From assembly GCF_000024925.1 (NCBI RefSeq), contig NC_013521.1, positions 496,001 to 560,000 of the forward strand: a DNA stretch of 64,000 nt, read 5' to 3'. Position numbers and translations under genes: made by a program. Of the stretch, positions 1 to 9,989 are shown in pieces; position 1 is the stretch's first letter, and the number at the start of each line of letters is the position of its first letter. Below the pieces are notes generated by a model, which saw only the letters and a program-made list of their open reading frames with translations, made no database searches and was not told where the DNA came from. This DNA comes from Sanguibacter keddieii DSM 10542 (GTDB lineage: Bacteria; Actinomycetota; Actinomycetes; Actinomycetales; Cellulomonadaceae).

Positions 1-659
1 ACGGTGGAGGGGCCGAGATCTTCGCGCACAGCTCCGCCATCGTCGGTGGAGGCGTGATCGCCGAGGGGCAGCGGGTCGCGTTCCTCGTCGTCGAGGGCGA
101 GAAGGGGCCGCAGGCGGACCACCTCCTGCCGCTCGCCGCTCAGGCTGCCGGCGCGCAGGCCGCGGGTCCCGCCGGTGCCGACGGCGCTGACGGCACCGTG
201 AGCTGGTACGACGCGGGCAAGGGCTTCGGCTTCGTCACCCCCGACTCCGGGGAGCCGGACGCCTTCGTCCACGCCCGGTCGCTCGCCGGAGGAGCCACCG
301 AGCTGGTCGAGGGCGATCGCGTGAGCTTCAGCGTCGTGCCCGGCGACCGGGGTCCGCAGGCTCAGGACGTCCGGGTCGTGGGCGGGACGGGCCGGGGTGC
401 CCGCAGCGCCCCGGGCCGTGGCGGGTCCCAGCGTCCGGAGGCGTCCCGCGCCCCGGCGCGCGGCGGCGAGGGTGTCGTGGCGCGCTACGACGCAGAGCGC
501 GGTTTCGGCTTCATCACGCCCGACTCCGGCGGCCCGGACCTCTTCGTGCACGTCTCGGTCGTGCGGGAGGGCCAGGAGCTGTACGAGGGCGACCGGGTCC
601 GTTTCCAGGTGCGGCAGAGCGACCGCGGGCCGCAGGCAGACCGGGTCGACCTGGCCTGA
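1..659 (+). CDS. Multi-cold-shock-domain protein (5' end cut by window edge)
   Basis: The reading frame is already open at base 3, where it reads GGGAEIFAHSS, the second half of a cold-shock domain, so the gene starts before the window. The first GTG (position 54) lies inside that domain and is not a credible start. Two full cold-shock domains follow. Each has a GFGF[VI]TPDSG RNP1-like core, an aromatic RNP2-like FVH segment and a GPQA ending; they lie near 187-380 and 472-650. Linkers are Ala/Gly/Arg-rich. Ordinary CspA proteins have one domain of about 67 residues; this has at least three in tandem. It probably binds single-stranded RNA or DNA, but the partner is unknown. It ends 313 bp before dnaK. 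Confidence 0.88.
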   Translation, partial: GGGAEIFAHSSAIVGGGVIAEGQRVAFLVVEGEKGPQADHLLPLAAQAAGAQAAGPAGADGADGTVSWYDAGKGFGFVTPDSGEPDAFVHARSLAGGATELVEGDRVSFSVVPGDRGPQAQDVRVVGGTGRGARSAPGRGGSQRPEASRAPARGGEGVVARYDAERGFGFITPDSGGPDLFVHVSVVREGQELYEGDRVRFQVRQSDRGPQADRVDLA

Positions 660-816
660 GCGAGGCCTGACGTCCTGAGCCCGCCGTCCTGCGACGACCG
701 GGCCGGGCCGGACTGGGCGCGGCGGTGATCTCGCCGCGCTCGGTCCGGTCGACGCCCCCGCGCGCAGCCTCGGAGCTGCGCCAGTGCAGGACGGGAATAC
801 GATCGGGTGCCTCAAG

Positions 817-837
817 GTTGAGCCAAGCAGACTCAAG
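817..837 (+). promoter_or_regulatory. HAIR element 1 (HspR operator) upstream of dnaK
   Basis: The sequence is GTTGAGC-N7-ACTCAAG. The HspR-associated inverted repeat consensus is CTTGAGT-N7-ACTCAAG, so the right arm is perfect and the left arm differs at its two end bases. It sits 136 bp before the dnaK start. The HspR repressor is encoded at the end of the same operon, so autoregulation by a DnaK/HspR loop is expected. The rest of the 660-972 gap, apart from the second HAIR, shows no gene. Confidence 0.88.
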
Positions 838-879
838 TTTGACCCAGGCGGGTTGCTCTCCGATCCGGCCGGGTGCAGA

Positions 880-900
880 CTTGAGTGGAACAGACTCAAT
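880..900 (+). promoter_or_regulatory. HAIR element 2 (HspR operator) upstream of dnaK
   Basis: The sequence is CTTGAGT-N7-ACTCAAT, only one base from the HAIR consensus. Its centre is 63 bp (six helical turns) from the centre of the first HAIR, so two HspR dimers could bind the same DNA face. The dnaK start follows 72 bp downstream. Confidence 0.92.
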
Positions 901-972
901 CGCAGTCGGTCCGGGCCCCGCAGGTGCACCAGCACCGCGACCCGGCCGGTGTTCGGAAGGAAGGCATCACCC

Positions 973-2828
<1,856 letters not shown>

Positions 2829-2832
<4 letters not shown>

Positions 2833-3395
2833 CGAGCAACGAGGGCACGGGCGCCGAGAACACGCCCGAAGGCAACGACCCCCTGGAAGGTCTCGACTTC
2901 GAGCCGTCCGCCGAGGCCTTCGACGTCGACGCAGCACCGGCCGCACCCGCGGCCGAGCTCACGGAGCTCGAGAAGGCGCAGGCCGAGTCGGCCGACCGCC
3001 TCTCGGACCTCCAGCGGCTCAACGCGGAGTACGTGAACTTCTCCAAGCGCGCCAAGCGCGAGCAGGAGGCGGCACGTGCACGAGGCATCGAGGAGCTCCT
3101 CGTCGGGCTCCTCCCGGTGCTGGACGACGTCTCACGAGCACGGCAGGCGGGAGACCTCACCGGTCCCTTCGAGTCGATCGCGGACAAACTGACCGCGACG
3201 CTCACCCGCTTCGGCGTCGAGCAGTACGGGGAGGCGGGGGAGGAGTTCGACCCCGCCGTCCACGAGGCGCTCATGCACCAGACGTCGCCCGACGCGCAGA
3301 CCACCACGGTCCAGCACGTCGTCGAGGTCGGGTACCGCATCGGTGACCGCGTGGTGCGAGCCGCACGCGTCGCCGTCGTCGGGCCCGAGGCCTGA
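2829..3395 (+). CDS. grpE: Nucleotide exchange factor GrpE
   Basis: GrpE releases ADP from DnaK and acts as a homodimer. The 188-residue protein has an acidic disordered N-terminus, a coiled-coil segment (about 45-80, [20 protein letters not shown]), then the conserved stretch ending in [11 protein letters not shown] and the C-terminal beta domain ([21 protein letters not shown]). It starts at GTG, overlapping the dnaK stop by 4 nt, so translation is probably coupled. A strong stem-loop follows its stop. Confidence 0.97.
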
Positions 3396-3406
3396 CGCAC
3401 CCCTGA

Positions 3407-3457
3407 GCCCGGGACCGCCTCGCCGTCGACACCGACGGGCGCGAGGCGGTCCCGGGC
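3407..3457 (+). terminator. Strong stem-loop between grpE and dnaJ (terminator or processing site)
   Basis: Bases 3407-3423 pair with 3441-3457 without a mismatch (GCCCGGGACCGCCTCG and its complement plus one inner C-G pair). This gives a 17-bp GC-rich stem with a 17-nt loop. There is no T-run. It lies inside what should be a continuous heat-shock operon, so it may cap dnaK-grpE transcripts or set lower dnaJ-hspR expression. Confidence 0.7.
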
Positions 3458-3566
3458 CTCGGTCGTCGCCCCGCGAGAGCGGGCGCGGCACACCGGCGAT
3501 AGCCGGTCCCATACTTCACACTGCTACCGGTGAGCGCTGCAGCTCACCCACGAGGAAGGAGACGCC

Positions 3567-4565
3567 TTGACCGGTCAGGACTGGATCGAGAAGGACTTCT
3601 ACGCCTCCCTGGGCGTCTCGAAGGACGCCGACGACGCGGCCATCAAGAAGGCGTACCGCAAGCTCGCCCGCACGTACCACCCGGACCAGAACGCCGGCGA
3701 CCCCAAGGCCGAGAGCAAGTTCAAGGAGATCGGCGAGGCCTACTCGGTGCTCTCCGACTCCGAGCAGCGCCAGCAGTACGACGCCGTCCGCGCGATGGCT
3801 GGCGGCGGTGCACGGTTCTCCGCGGGCAGCGGAGGACGCGGCGGCTCGGCAGGTTTCGAGGACGTCTTCGGCGGGATGTTCGGCGGTGGCGGCGGAGGCC
3901 GCCAGCAGTACGCCGGTGGTGGCGGCGGGATGCCCGACGGCTTCGACGACATCCTCAGCTCCATGTTCGGCGGCGCGGGCGGTGCGCCCGGCGGGTTCCG
4001 CCAGCAGGCCCGCCCCCAGGCCGGGCAGGACCTCACCACCGCGGCGACCCTGCCCTTCCGCGAGGCGGTCGAGGGCTGCACCGTGACGCTGACCGTCGAC
4101 GGGCGGCAGATGACGGCGCGCATCCCGGCGGGTGTGCGCGACGGCCAGAAGATCCGCCTCCGCGGCAAGGGACGCCCCGGCACCGGCGGCGGCCCCGCGG
4201 GCGACCTCGTGGTCGCCGTGACCGTGACGCCCCACCCCGTCTTCAGCATCGACGGCCACAACCTGCGCATCACCGTCCCCGTGACCTTCCCCGAGGCCGC
4301 GCTCGGCACGCAGCTCGAGGTCCCGACCCTCGACGGCTCGAGCGTCAAGGTCAAGGTCGCCGAGGGCACGCCGTCCGGTCGTGTCCTGCGTGTCAAGGGC
4401 CGTGGCGTCAAGACCGCGAAGCAGACTGGAGACCTGCTGGTCACCGTGCAGGTCGCGGTGCCGCAGAAGCTCTCCAAGGCAGCACGTGAGGCGGTCGAGG
4501 CCTTCGCCGCCGCCACGGGTGGTGAGAACGTCCGGGAAGACCTCGTCGCACGAGCGAAGGAGTAG
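3567..4565 (+). CDS. dnaJ: DnaJ-family co-chaperone lacking the zinc-finger domain
   Basis: Stimulates DnaK ATPase and delivers clients. The J domain spans residues about 10-75 with HPD at 38-40. A Gly/Phe-rich linker (about 80-150) follows, then the two C-terminal beta domains from about 153 (AGQDLTTAATLPF). The protein has a single cysteine and no CxxCxGxG repeats, so it is CbpA/DNAJB-like rather than classical zinc-finger DnaJ, although it occupies the dnaJ operon position. At 332 residues it is shorter than the roughly 375-390 of zinc-finger DnaJ. The start is TTG at 3567, with GAGGAAGGAG 6-7 nt upstream and the expected N-terminus. It is followed 3 nt later by hspR. Confidence 0.93.
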   Translation: MTGQDWIEKDFYASLGVSKDADDAAIKKAYRKLARTYHPDQNAGDPKAESKFKEIGEAYSVLSDSEQRQQYDAVRAMAGGGARFSAGSGGRGGSAGFEDVFGGMFGGGGGGRQQYAGGGGGMPDGFDDILSSMFGGAGGAPGGFRQQARPQAGQDLTTAATLPFREAVEGCTVTLTVDGRQMTARIPAGVRDGQKIRLRGKGRPGTGGGPAGDLVVAVTVTPHPVFSIDGHNLRITVPVTFPEAALGTQLEVPTLDGSSVKVKVAEGTPSGRVLRVKGRGVKTAKQTGDLLVTVQVAVPQKLSKAAREAVEAFAAATGGENVREDLVARAKE

Positions 4566-4568
4566 GCC

Positions 4569-5039
4569 ATGGCGCAGCGCGGAACGCAGACCCCGCCCCC
4601 GCGGGACGACGAGCCGGTGTTCGTCATCTCGCGGGCGGCCGAGCTCGCCGGCATGCACCCGCAGACCCTGCGGCAGTACGACCGGCTCGGTATCGTGTCC
4701 CCGCAGCGCTCGCCCGGGCGCGGTCGCCGCTACTCGCGGCGCGACGTCCTCCAGCTCGTCGAGGTCCAGCGCCTCAGCCAGGACGAGGGCATCAACCTCG
4801 CCGGCATCAAGCGGATCCTCGACCTCGAGGCGCAGGTCCGCGTGCTCGAGCACCGCGTCGAGCTCCTCGCCGCGGCGGCCGACCCCGGCTCCCGCATCTT
4901 CACCGCGGCGTCGTCGGGTGACGTCGTCGCGGTCCGCGGCGGCCGCCGCCTGCGCCGCACCGGGTGGCGCCGCGGCGGCGAGACGGTCGTCGAGGCCGAC
5001 GAGCGCGCCGCCCTCGTCCTCTGGCGCCCCCAGCGCTGA
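4569..5039 (+). CDS. hspR: Heat-shock repressor HspR (MerR family)
   Basis: MerR-type repressor that binds HAIR operators with DnaK as co-repressor. The N-terminal half holds a MerR helix-turn-helix (FVISRAAELAGMHPQTLRQY, then SPGRGRRYSRRDV), followed by a helix that ends in a dimerisation segment (LEAQVRVLEHRVELLAAAA). The C-terminal 45 residues are Arg-rich and less conserved. At 156 residues it is typical. It is the last gene of dnaK-grpE-dnaJ-hspR, and its predicted operators lie at 817-837 and 880-900. Confidence 0.96.
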   Translation: MAQRGTQTPPPRDDEPVFVISRAAELAGMHPQTLRQYDRLGIVSPQRSPGRGRRYSRRDVLQLVEVQRLSQDEGINLAGIKRILDLEAQVRVLEHRVELLAAAADPGSRIFTAASSGDVVAVRGGRRLRRTGWRRGGETVVEADERAALVLWRPQR

Positions 5040-5057
5040 CCCGCCCGGCCCGCCCGG

Positions 5058-5125
5058 CGAGTTCGTGACTTTCGAGCGAGTTCGTGCCGTAGGGGTCACG
5101 AACTCTCTCCGAACTCACGAACTCG
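5058..5125. repeat. Dispersed 68-nt palindrome, family I, copy 1
   Basis: Outer arms CGAGTTCGTG (5058-5067) and CACGAACTCG (5116-5125) are perfect complements. An inner pair, GAGTTCGTG (5078-5086) and CACGAACTC (5097-5105), is also perfect. The whole element folds as one long imperfect hairpin around a 10-nt loop. The same architecture, also exactly 68 nt, recurs at 59576-59643. Both copies lie between convergent genes; here they are hspR and the SanA-like gene. It may act as a bidirectional terminator or be a REP-like mobile palindrome. Confidence 0.85.
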
Positions 5126-5141
5126 AGGATGGCTGGCTGGC

Positions 5142-5858
5142 TCAGTGTGTCTGGGCCGTCGCCAACGCCGTCTGGACGGCGTCGTCGGGCGGGCCGAGGA
5201 GCGGCTCACGCTTCGTCACGAGGTCGACGACGGTCTTCATGGCGGCGAGCTGGTCGCGCAGGGTGGTCTTCGCCCAGGTGGCGCGGCGTGACTTGACGGT
5301 CGTGTCGCCGACGCCGACCGCGTCGACCCCCACAGCGCGGCAGGTCGTCACCGCGCGGGCGAGGTGGAAGCTCTGCGTGACGACGGTGAGCGCACCGACG
5401 CCGTAGACCTTGTCCGCCCGGACGCACGAGTCGTAGGTGTCGAAGCCCGCCGAGTCCTGGATGATCGCCTCGGCAGGCACGCCCTGCTCGACGAGGTACC
5501 GGCGCATCGCCGCCGGCTCGTCGTTGTGGTCCGGCCGCCCGTCCCCGGGCACCAGCAGGACCTCGACCGACCCGGCGCCGTACAGCTCGACGGCGAGGTC
5601 GAGTCGTGCCCGCAAGAACTGCGAGGGTGTCCCGTCGTCGTAGACCCGCGCGCCGAGCACGAGCGCGACGGGCGTCGCGGGGACGTCGTCCGCCGTGTAC
5701 ATGTGGTCGGCGGCCCGCGCCTGGACGAACACCACCGGCCCGGCGACCGCGAGGAGCGTGAGACCGGCGACCACCCCGACCCCCACGCGCACCCGACGGT
5801 TCCGGAGGATCCCAGCGACCCCGCCGGAGGAAGGGCGCGGAGGTCGTGTGGGTGCCAT
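5142..5858 (-). CDS. SanA/YdcF-type DUF218 membrane protein
   Basis: Single-pass inner-membrane protein with an extracytoplasmic DUF218 domain; relatives (SanA, ElyC, YdcF) affect envelope integrity, and their reaction is not settled. One N-terminal membrane helix (VGVVAGLTLLAVAGPVVFV) is followed by the family motifs ALVLGARVYDDGTPS, VLLVPGDGR, DSAGFDTYDSC and VVTQSFHLARAV. ATG at 5858 is preferred over the GTG two codons upstream, because a TACGAT -10 box ends 6 nt before it, the leaderless spacing seen across this window. The end converges with hspR across the family I palindrome. Confidence 0.85.
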   Translation of the reverse strand: MAPTRPPRPSSGGVAGILRNRRVRVGVGVVAGLTLLAVAGPVVFVQARAADHMYTADDVPATPVALVLGARVYDDGTPSQFLRARLDLAVELYGAGSVEVLLVPGDGRPDHNDEPAAMRRYLVEQGVPAEAIIQDSAGFDTYDSCVRADKVYGVGALTVVTQSFHLARAVTTCRAVGVDAVGVGDTTVKSRRATWAKTTLRDQLAAMKTVVDLVTKREPLLGPPDDAVQTALATAQTH

Positions 5859-5864
5859 GCCCAC

Positions 5865-6048
5865 ATCGTACGGGCCAGGTCAGACCGTTTATGCAACAAG
5901 AACGTGCGCTATTCATTCGACAAATGGCGCCAGGTAAGTAAGTCCTTGCTTGCTATACAGCATTTCTTCGGCGGTCTACGGTGATGGAAAAGCACGTCAG
6001 AACCCCCCACGTGCCACCGAGAGCATCGCCACCACAGCTGGAGGAATC
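5865..6048. other. Low-GC divergent intergenic region
   Basis: About half A+T over roughly 5880-5990, against about 72% GC around it. It lies between the minus-strand SanA-like gene and the plus-strand DUF1540 gene. GTAAGTAAG (5934-5942) can pair with CTTGCTTGC (5945-5953) as RNA if two G-U pairs are allowed. I found no convincing -35/-10 pair for the DUF1540 gene and no coding frame. Confidence 0.5.
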
Positions 6049-6354
6049 ATGAGTGCACTTCTGGACCTGCCCCACGTCAGCGAGTGTTCGGTCGCGTCCT
6101 GCGGCTACAACCACGACGGGTGCCACGCCGGCGCCGTGACGGTCGCCGGCCACGCCGGTGCCGCCGAGTGCGCCACCTTCATCCCGCTGTCCGCGAAGGG
6201 TGGCCTCGACAAGGTCGTCGCCCATGTCGGCGCCTGCCAGCGCTCCGAGTGCGCGAACAACGTCGCCCTCGAGTGCACGGCCTCCTCGATCCGCATCGGT
6301 GCGGGCTCTTCGGCCGGCGACCTCGCGGACTGCCTCACCTACACCCCGCGCTGA
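6049..6354 (+). CDS. DUF1540 cysteine-rich protein
   Basis: A 101-residue protein with two DUF1540 modules. The first has C-x4-C-GYN-x3-C-x18-C (from residue about 10) and the second C-x4-C-x7-C-x17-C. The Cys spacing suggests metal binding, but no function is established. The ATG at 6049 has GGAGGA just upstream; a longer in-frame frame from 5950 runs through the AT-rich spacer and is not likely. A strong hairpin follows at 6474. Confidence 0.85.
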   Translation: MSALLDLPHVSECSVASCGYNHDGCHAGAVTVAGHAGAAECATFIPLSAKGGLDKVVAHVGACQRSECANNVALECTASSIRIGAGSSAGDLADCLTYTPR

Positions 6355-6473
6355 TACCTGCGCCGTCTCACGACGAGCGCCCCCTGCTGGACACCGCAGC
6401 GCGCCAGCGTCCCTCAGCCTCTCGCCGGGCCAGGACGCGTCGGCCCCCACCCGCGCGCAACGACCTCAGCACC

Positions 6474-6507
6474 GACAGCCGGTCCACCCTCGGGTGGACC
6501 GGCTGTC
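6474..6507 (+). terminator. Terminator downstream of the DUF1540 gene
   Basis: GACAGCCGGTCCACCC (6474-6489) and its exact complement (6492-6507) form a 16-bp stem with a minimal loop. Nine bases on, GGGGCCTAGGCCCC (6516-6529) is a second palindrome. The remainder of the gap to 6672 shows no gene. Confidence 0.85.
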
Positions 6508-6672
6508 TGCGTCCCGGGGCCTAGGCCCCGCTGCGGCCAGGTCCCGCTGCGCCCAGGGCGCCGCGCGACCGGCACGCCGCCCTGTACCTGCGCGACCGGC
6601 GCCTCGCGCGACGGCCGCATGCCCGGCGTGTCCCCCTGCGACACGTCGACCCTGAGCCGTCAGCCCCGACCG

Positions 6673-7293
6673 TCACCCGGCGCGCCGGGCCTCCACGACC
6701 TCGACCCGCGCCGACGCCTCGTACCGGTAGCCCGCTCCGCGGACCGTGAGGATCTCGTGGTGCAGCCCGAGCTTGTCGCGCAGCCGCCGCACGTGGACGT
6801 CGATGGTGCGCGAGCCCGGCTCAGCGGGCCGCGACCGCCAGACCGACGCGAAGAGTTCGGACCGCCCGACCACCCGGCCAGGAGCGGCCACGAGGTAGGC
6901 CAGCAGCTCGAACTCCTTGTAGGTGAGTCGTTGCTCCCGGCCGTCGACCGCCACCTGCCGCGATCCCAGGTCGACGGTGAGCCGTGGCTCTCGAGGTCGG
7001 TCGACCACCTCGAGGTGCGCGAGCCGGTCCCCGAGCCCGTCGATCTCGACCGGTCGCTGCCCGGTGCCCCCGGCCCCGCCGAGGGACAGCGCCGTGTAGG
7101 TCTCGGCGGTGGGCAGCAGCTCGCGAGCCAGCTCACCGAGCGTCTCGGCGAGCTCGATGATGTCTGCCGCCTGGCGGGAGCGGTCCTGCGGGTCGATGCC
7201 GACCCAGAGCAGGAAGCCGTGCTGCGGGCGCGGTGACGTCGGCGGGGCGTCGAGCCGTCGTGCAGGTGCTGCGAGGTCTGCGGGTGCCGTCAT
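6673..7293 (-). CDS. Orphan OmpR/PhoB-type winged-helix regulator
   Basis: Probable DNA-binding transcription factor of 206 residues. The C-terminal half is an OmpR-type winged helix ([14 protein letters not shown], then [14 protein letters not shown] and VRGAGYRYEA). The N-terminal half (FLLWVGIDPQDRSRQAADIIELAETLGELA) lacks the Asp pocket of a receiver domain, so it is not an ordinary two-component regulator, and there is no kinase nearby. ATG at 7293 is chosen because GGAG sits 7 nt upstream; the frame is open further but reads as low-complexity sequence. Target genes cannot be inferred. Confidence 0.8.
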   Translation of the reverse strand: MTAPADLAAPARRLDAPPTSPRPQHGFLLWVGIDPQDRSRQAADIIELAETLGELARELLPTAETYTALSLGGAGGTGQRPVEIDGLGDRLAHLEVVDRPREPRLTVDLGSRQVAVDGREQRLTYKEFELLAYLVAAPGRVVGRSELFASVWRSRPAEPGSRTIDVHVRRLRDKLGLHHEILTVRGAGYRYEASARVEVVEARRAG

Positions 7294-7335
7294 GGCGGTC
7301 TCCGGGGGTGCGGTCTCCGCCGTCGGGCGGGGAAG

Positions 7336-7366
7336 GTCGGTCCTGGGCTCGGTGGTCAGGACCGAC
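7336..7366. promoter_or_regulatory. Inverted repeat upstream of the winged-helix gene
   Basis: GTCGGTCCT (7336-7344) and AGGACCGAC (7358-7366) are exact complements separated by 13 nt, 43 bp upstream of the regulator start. It could be an autoregulatory operator or an RNA hairpin in its leader. The rest of 7294-7622 shows no feature I can support. Confidence 0.45.
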
Positions 7367-7622
7367 AACACGCACGGCCGCACGCGCGCACGTCGAGCAG
7401 CACCTGCGAGGAGGTGTCGACGATCGGGCGCGGGAGGCTCACCCGCGCACACTCTCAGACGAGACGCGCCACGGCCAGGGGTAGGAGGTGCAGTCTCAGA
7501 TGACGATACGACAGGGTGCTCACCCGTCGAGACGGCGCGATGCGAGGTGCAGGCCGCCGCGGGCCACAGGTCGTGCATCGCAGGCCGGTCGCGTCGGAGT
7601 GGTGCGTGCGACCCGCGGAACG

Positions 7623-7664
7623 GCTGCGGGCCGCGGCCTCCGAGAGGAGACCACGGCCCGCAGC
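7623..7664 (-). terminator. Terminator downstream of upp
   Basis: GCTGCGGGCCG (7623-7633) pairs exactly with CGGCCCGCAGC (7654-7664), with a 20-nt loop. It lies 24 bp past the upp stop on the minus strand. Confidence 0.75.
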
Positions 7665-7687
7665 GAACACCCGTGTCGGGTCGACCG

Positions 7688-8326
7688 TCAGTCGACCACG
7701 CCGTACAGGCGGTCCCCGGCGTCCCCGAGCCCCGGGATGATGTACGCGTTCTCGTCCAGGCGCTCGTCCACAGCAGCGACGACCACCTTCACGTCCCCGC
7801 GGTCGCCGACGGCCTTCTCGAGGACCTCGAGGCCCTCGGGTGCGGCGAGCAGGCACACGACGGTGACGTCGCGCGCGCCCCGCTTGAGCAGGAAGTCGAT
7901 CGCTGCGACGAGCGTGCCGCCGGTCGCGAGCATGGGGTCGACGAGGAAGCACTGGCGACCGGTGAGGTCGTCCGGGAGACGGTTCGCGTACGTGACGGCC
8001 TCGAGGGTCTCCTCGTTGCGCTGCATCCCCAGGAACCCGACCTCGGCGGTCGGCAGTAGGCGCGTCATGCCGTCGAGCATGCCGAGGCCGGCCCGCAGGA
8101 TCGGCACAACGAGCGGACGCGGGTCCGCGATGCGGGTGCCGATGGTCTCGGCGACGGGCGTGGAGATGGTGTGGGGCTCGGTCGCGACCTCGCGGGTGGC
8201 CTCGTAGGCCAGGAGGGTGACGAGCTCGTCGACGAGGAGGCGGAACGTCGGGGACGCCGTCTCCTTGTTACGGAGGACGGTGAGTTTGTGGGCCACCAGA
8301 GGGTGGTCGGCGACGTGCAAGCGCAT
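7688..8326 (-). CDS. upp: Uracil phosphoribosyltransferase
   Basis: Cytosolic pyrimidine-salvage enzyme: uracil + PRPP gives UMP + pyrophosphate. It is 212 residues, the family length. Visible motifs are [14 protein letters not shown], the PRPP-binding loop [14 protein letters not shown], and the uracil-binding tail [16 protein letters not shown]. It is divergent from tadA across 84 bp. A uracil permease is encoded at 20929, so uptake and salvage are both present but not adjacent. Confidence 0.97.
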   Translation of the reverse strand: MRLHVADHPLVAHKLTVLRNKETASPTFRLLVDELVTLLAYEATREVATEPHTISTPVAETIGTRIADPRPLVVPILRAGLGMLDGMTRLLPTAEVGFLGMQRNEETLEAVTYANRLPDDLTGRQCFLVDPMLATGGTLVAAIDFLLKRGARDVTVVCLLAAPEGLEVLEKAVGDRGDVKVVVAAVDERLDENAYIIPGLGDAGDRLYGVVD

Positions 8327-8410
8327 GGTGACAACCTACAGCGTCACCCGGACCCGTGCGTGCGACCTCGGGCCCGAGGGCAGAGCGGCCCCGCGGGTAG
8401 GCTCGCCGCC

Positions 8411-8920
8411 ATGACCTCGCCCACGGCCCCAGGCTCCGCGCCCCGACCCGTGCCCCGTCCCGAGCTGGACCAGCTCATGGGTCTGGCGATCGACGAGGCG
8501 CGGCTCGCCCTCGAGACCGGCGACGTGCCGGTGGGCGCGGTCGTCGTCGGCCCCGACGGCACTGTGATCGGCCGCGGCCACAACGCCCGCGAGGCCGCGG
8601 GGGACCCCACGGCGCACGCCGAGGTGCTCGCGCTGCGCGAGGCCGCCCAGACCCTCGGCGAGTGGCGGCTCACCGGATGCACGCTCGTCGTGACGCTCGA
8701 GCCCTGCGTCATGTGCGCGGGGGCGACGATGCTCGCCCGCGTGCCCCGGCTCGTCCTCGGAGCCTGGGACGACAAGGCGGGCGCCACCGGGTCGATGTGG
8801 GACCTCGTGCGCGATCGCCGCTCGACCCACCGCGTCGAGGTGGTGGGCGGTGTCCGTGAGGCGGAGTGCGCCGCGTTGCTCCTCGACTTCTTCGCGGACC
8901 ACCGAGTTCCTCGCGCCTGA
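8411..8920 (+). CDS. tadA: tRNA-specific adenosine deaminase
   Basis: Converts A34 to inosine in tRNA-Arg(ACG), using a catalytic zinc. The deaminase motifs are HAEV (zinc His and catalytic Glu) and PCVMC (two zinc Cys). The 169-residue product has a Pro-rich N-terminal extension of about 18 residues. ATG at 8411 fits because a TAGGCT -10 box (8398-8403) ends 7 nt before it, implying a leaderless transcript; upstream in-frame codons lie in the divergent upp promoter. It converges with the sirtuin gene, with a 28-nt gap. Confidence 0.95.
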   Translation: MTSPTAPGSAPRPVPRPELDQLMGLAIDEARLALETGDVPVGAVVVGPDGTVIGRGHNAREAAGDPTAHAEVLALREAAQTLGEWRLTGCTLVVTLEPCVMCAGATMLARVPRLVLGAWDDKAGATGSMWDLVRDRRSTHRVEVVGGVREAECAALLLDFFADHRVPRA

Positions 8921-8948
8921 GCCACCCGCCCACGCGCCCGGCACGACG

Positions 8949-9989
8949 TCACGGAGCGAGCGCCCGCGCGATCGCCTCGAGGGTCTGCGTCGCCCCCGCA
9001 TCGACCGTGAGGGTCGCGAGGGGGTCGCCGCGGGTCTCCCCACGGTTGACGATGATCACCGGGATGCCCGCCTTGGCGGCGTGCTTGACGAACCTCAGGC
9101 CGGAGTGGACCGTGAGCGACGACCCGGCGACCAGCAGCACCTCCGCCTCGTCGACCATCGCGAAGGCGCGGGCCACCCGTGCCTTCGGGACCATCTCGCC
9201 GAAGTACACGATGTCGGGCTTGAGCGTGCCGCCGCACACCTCGCAGGCGACCGGACGGAAGTGCGCAGTCGTCTCGATCACGGCGTCGGCGTCAGGCGCG
9301 ATCTCGATGTCGGCGACGTCACCGATGGACTCGACGAACCCGGGGTTCGCCTCCTCCAGCCGCGTCGCGAGCGACTCGCGGGACACCACGTGCCCGCAGT
9401 CGAGGCACACCACCCGGTCGAAGCTGCCGTGCAGGTCGACGACGTTCTCCGCCCCCGCCACCACGTGCAGGGTGTCGACGTTCTGCGTGATGATGCCCGT
9501 CACGAGCCCGGCCTGCTCCAGGCGCGTCAGGGCGCGGTGGCCCTCGTTCGGGCTCGTCCGCTCCACGTGCCGCCAGCCCACGTGGTTACGGGCCCAGTAG
9601 TGCCGGCGGAAGGACTCGTCGCCGATGAACTGCTGGTACGTCATCGGGTTGCGCGGCGGCGAGTCGGGCCCACGGTAGTCAGGGATACCGGAGTCGGTCG
9701 AGACACCAGCACCCGTGAGCACCGCGAAGCGTCGACCGCGCAGCAGGTCGAGCATCGCCGCGAGGTCGGCCTCGGAGGGCTCGGGGTGGTCGCGTCGCGG
9801 TGACGGTCGCGACACCCGCTGCTCACGCGCGGCACCCGCGGCGTCCTGGGCGCCGTCGTCCTCCGCGCTGGTCGGCGCCGAGGCTCCCGCAGGTTCCTGC
9901 GGGAGCTCGGCCGCGTCGACCGCGCTCGAGGCGAGCGGCAGGGCGGAGAGGGAGGCGGGGGAGGGAGTCTCGGGCTGTGCATGGTCCAC
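8949..9989 (-). CDS. Sir2-family NAD-dependent protein deacylase
   Basis: Removes acyl groups from lysine using NAD+. Motifs in order are GAGVSTDSGIPDYRGP (NAD binding), TQNVDTLH, catalytic His in VDLHGSF, a four-Cys zinc site (CLDCG and CEVCGG), DIVYFGE, and GSSLTVHSG. The first ~75 residues are Ala/Ser/Pro-rich and disordered, unlike compact sirtuins of about 240-280. GTG at 9989 follows a TAGCCT -10 box by 6 nt (leaderless); an internal start closer to the domain cannot be excluded. Confidence 0.93.
   Translation of the reverse strand: MDHAQPETPSPASLSALPLASSAVDAAELPQEPAGASAPTSAEDDGAQDAAGAAREQRVSRPSPRRDHPEPSEADLAAMLDLLRGRRFAVLTGAGVSTDSGIPDYRGPDSPPRNPMTYQQFIGDESFRRHYWARNHVGWRHVERTSPNEGHRALTRLEQAGLVTGIITQNVDTLHVVAGAENVVDLHGSFDRVVCLDCGHVVSRESLATRLEEANPGFVESIGDVADIEIAPDADAVIETTAHFRPVACEVCGGTLKPDIVYFGEMVPKARVARAFAMVDEAEVLLVAGSSLTVHSGLRFVKHAAKAGIPVIIVNRGETRGDPLATLTVDAGATQTLEAIARALAP

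Noticed and set aside
54-659. GTG at 54 as the start of the first gene
   Set aside because: It lies in the middle of a cold-shock domain whose first half is readable in frame from base 3.
784-972. Upstream extension of dnaK to an ATG/GTG near 784
   Set aside because: It would translate through both HAIR operators, and DnaK N-termini begin at the ATG at 973.
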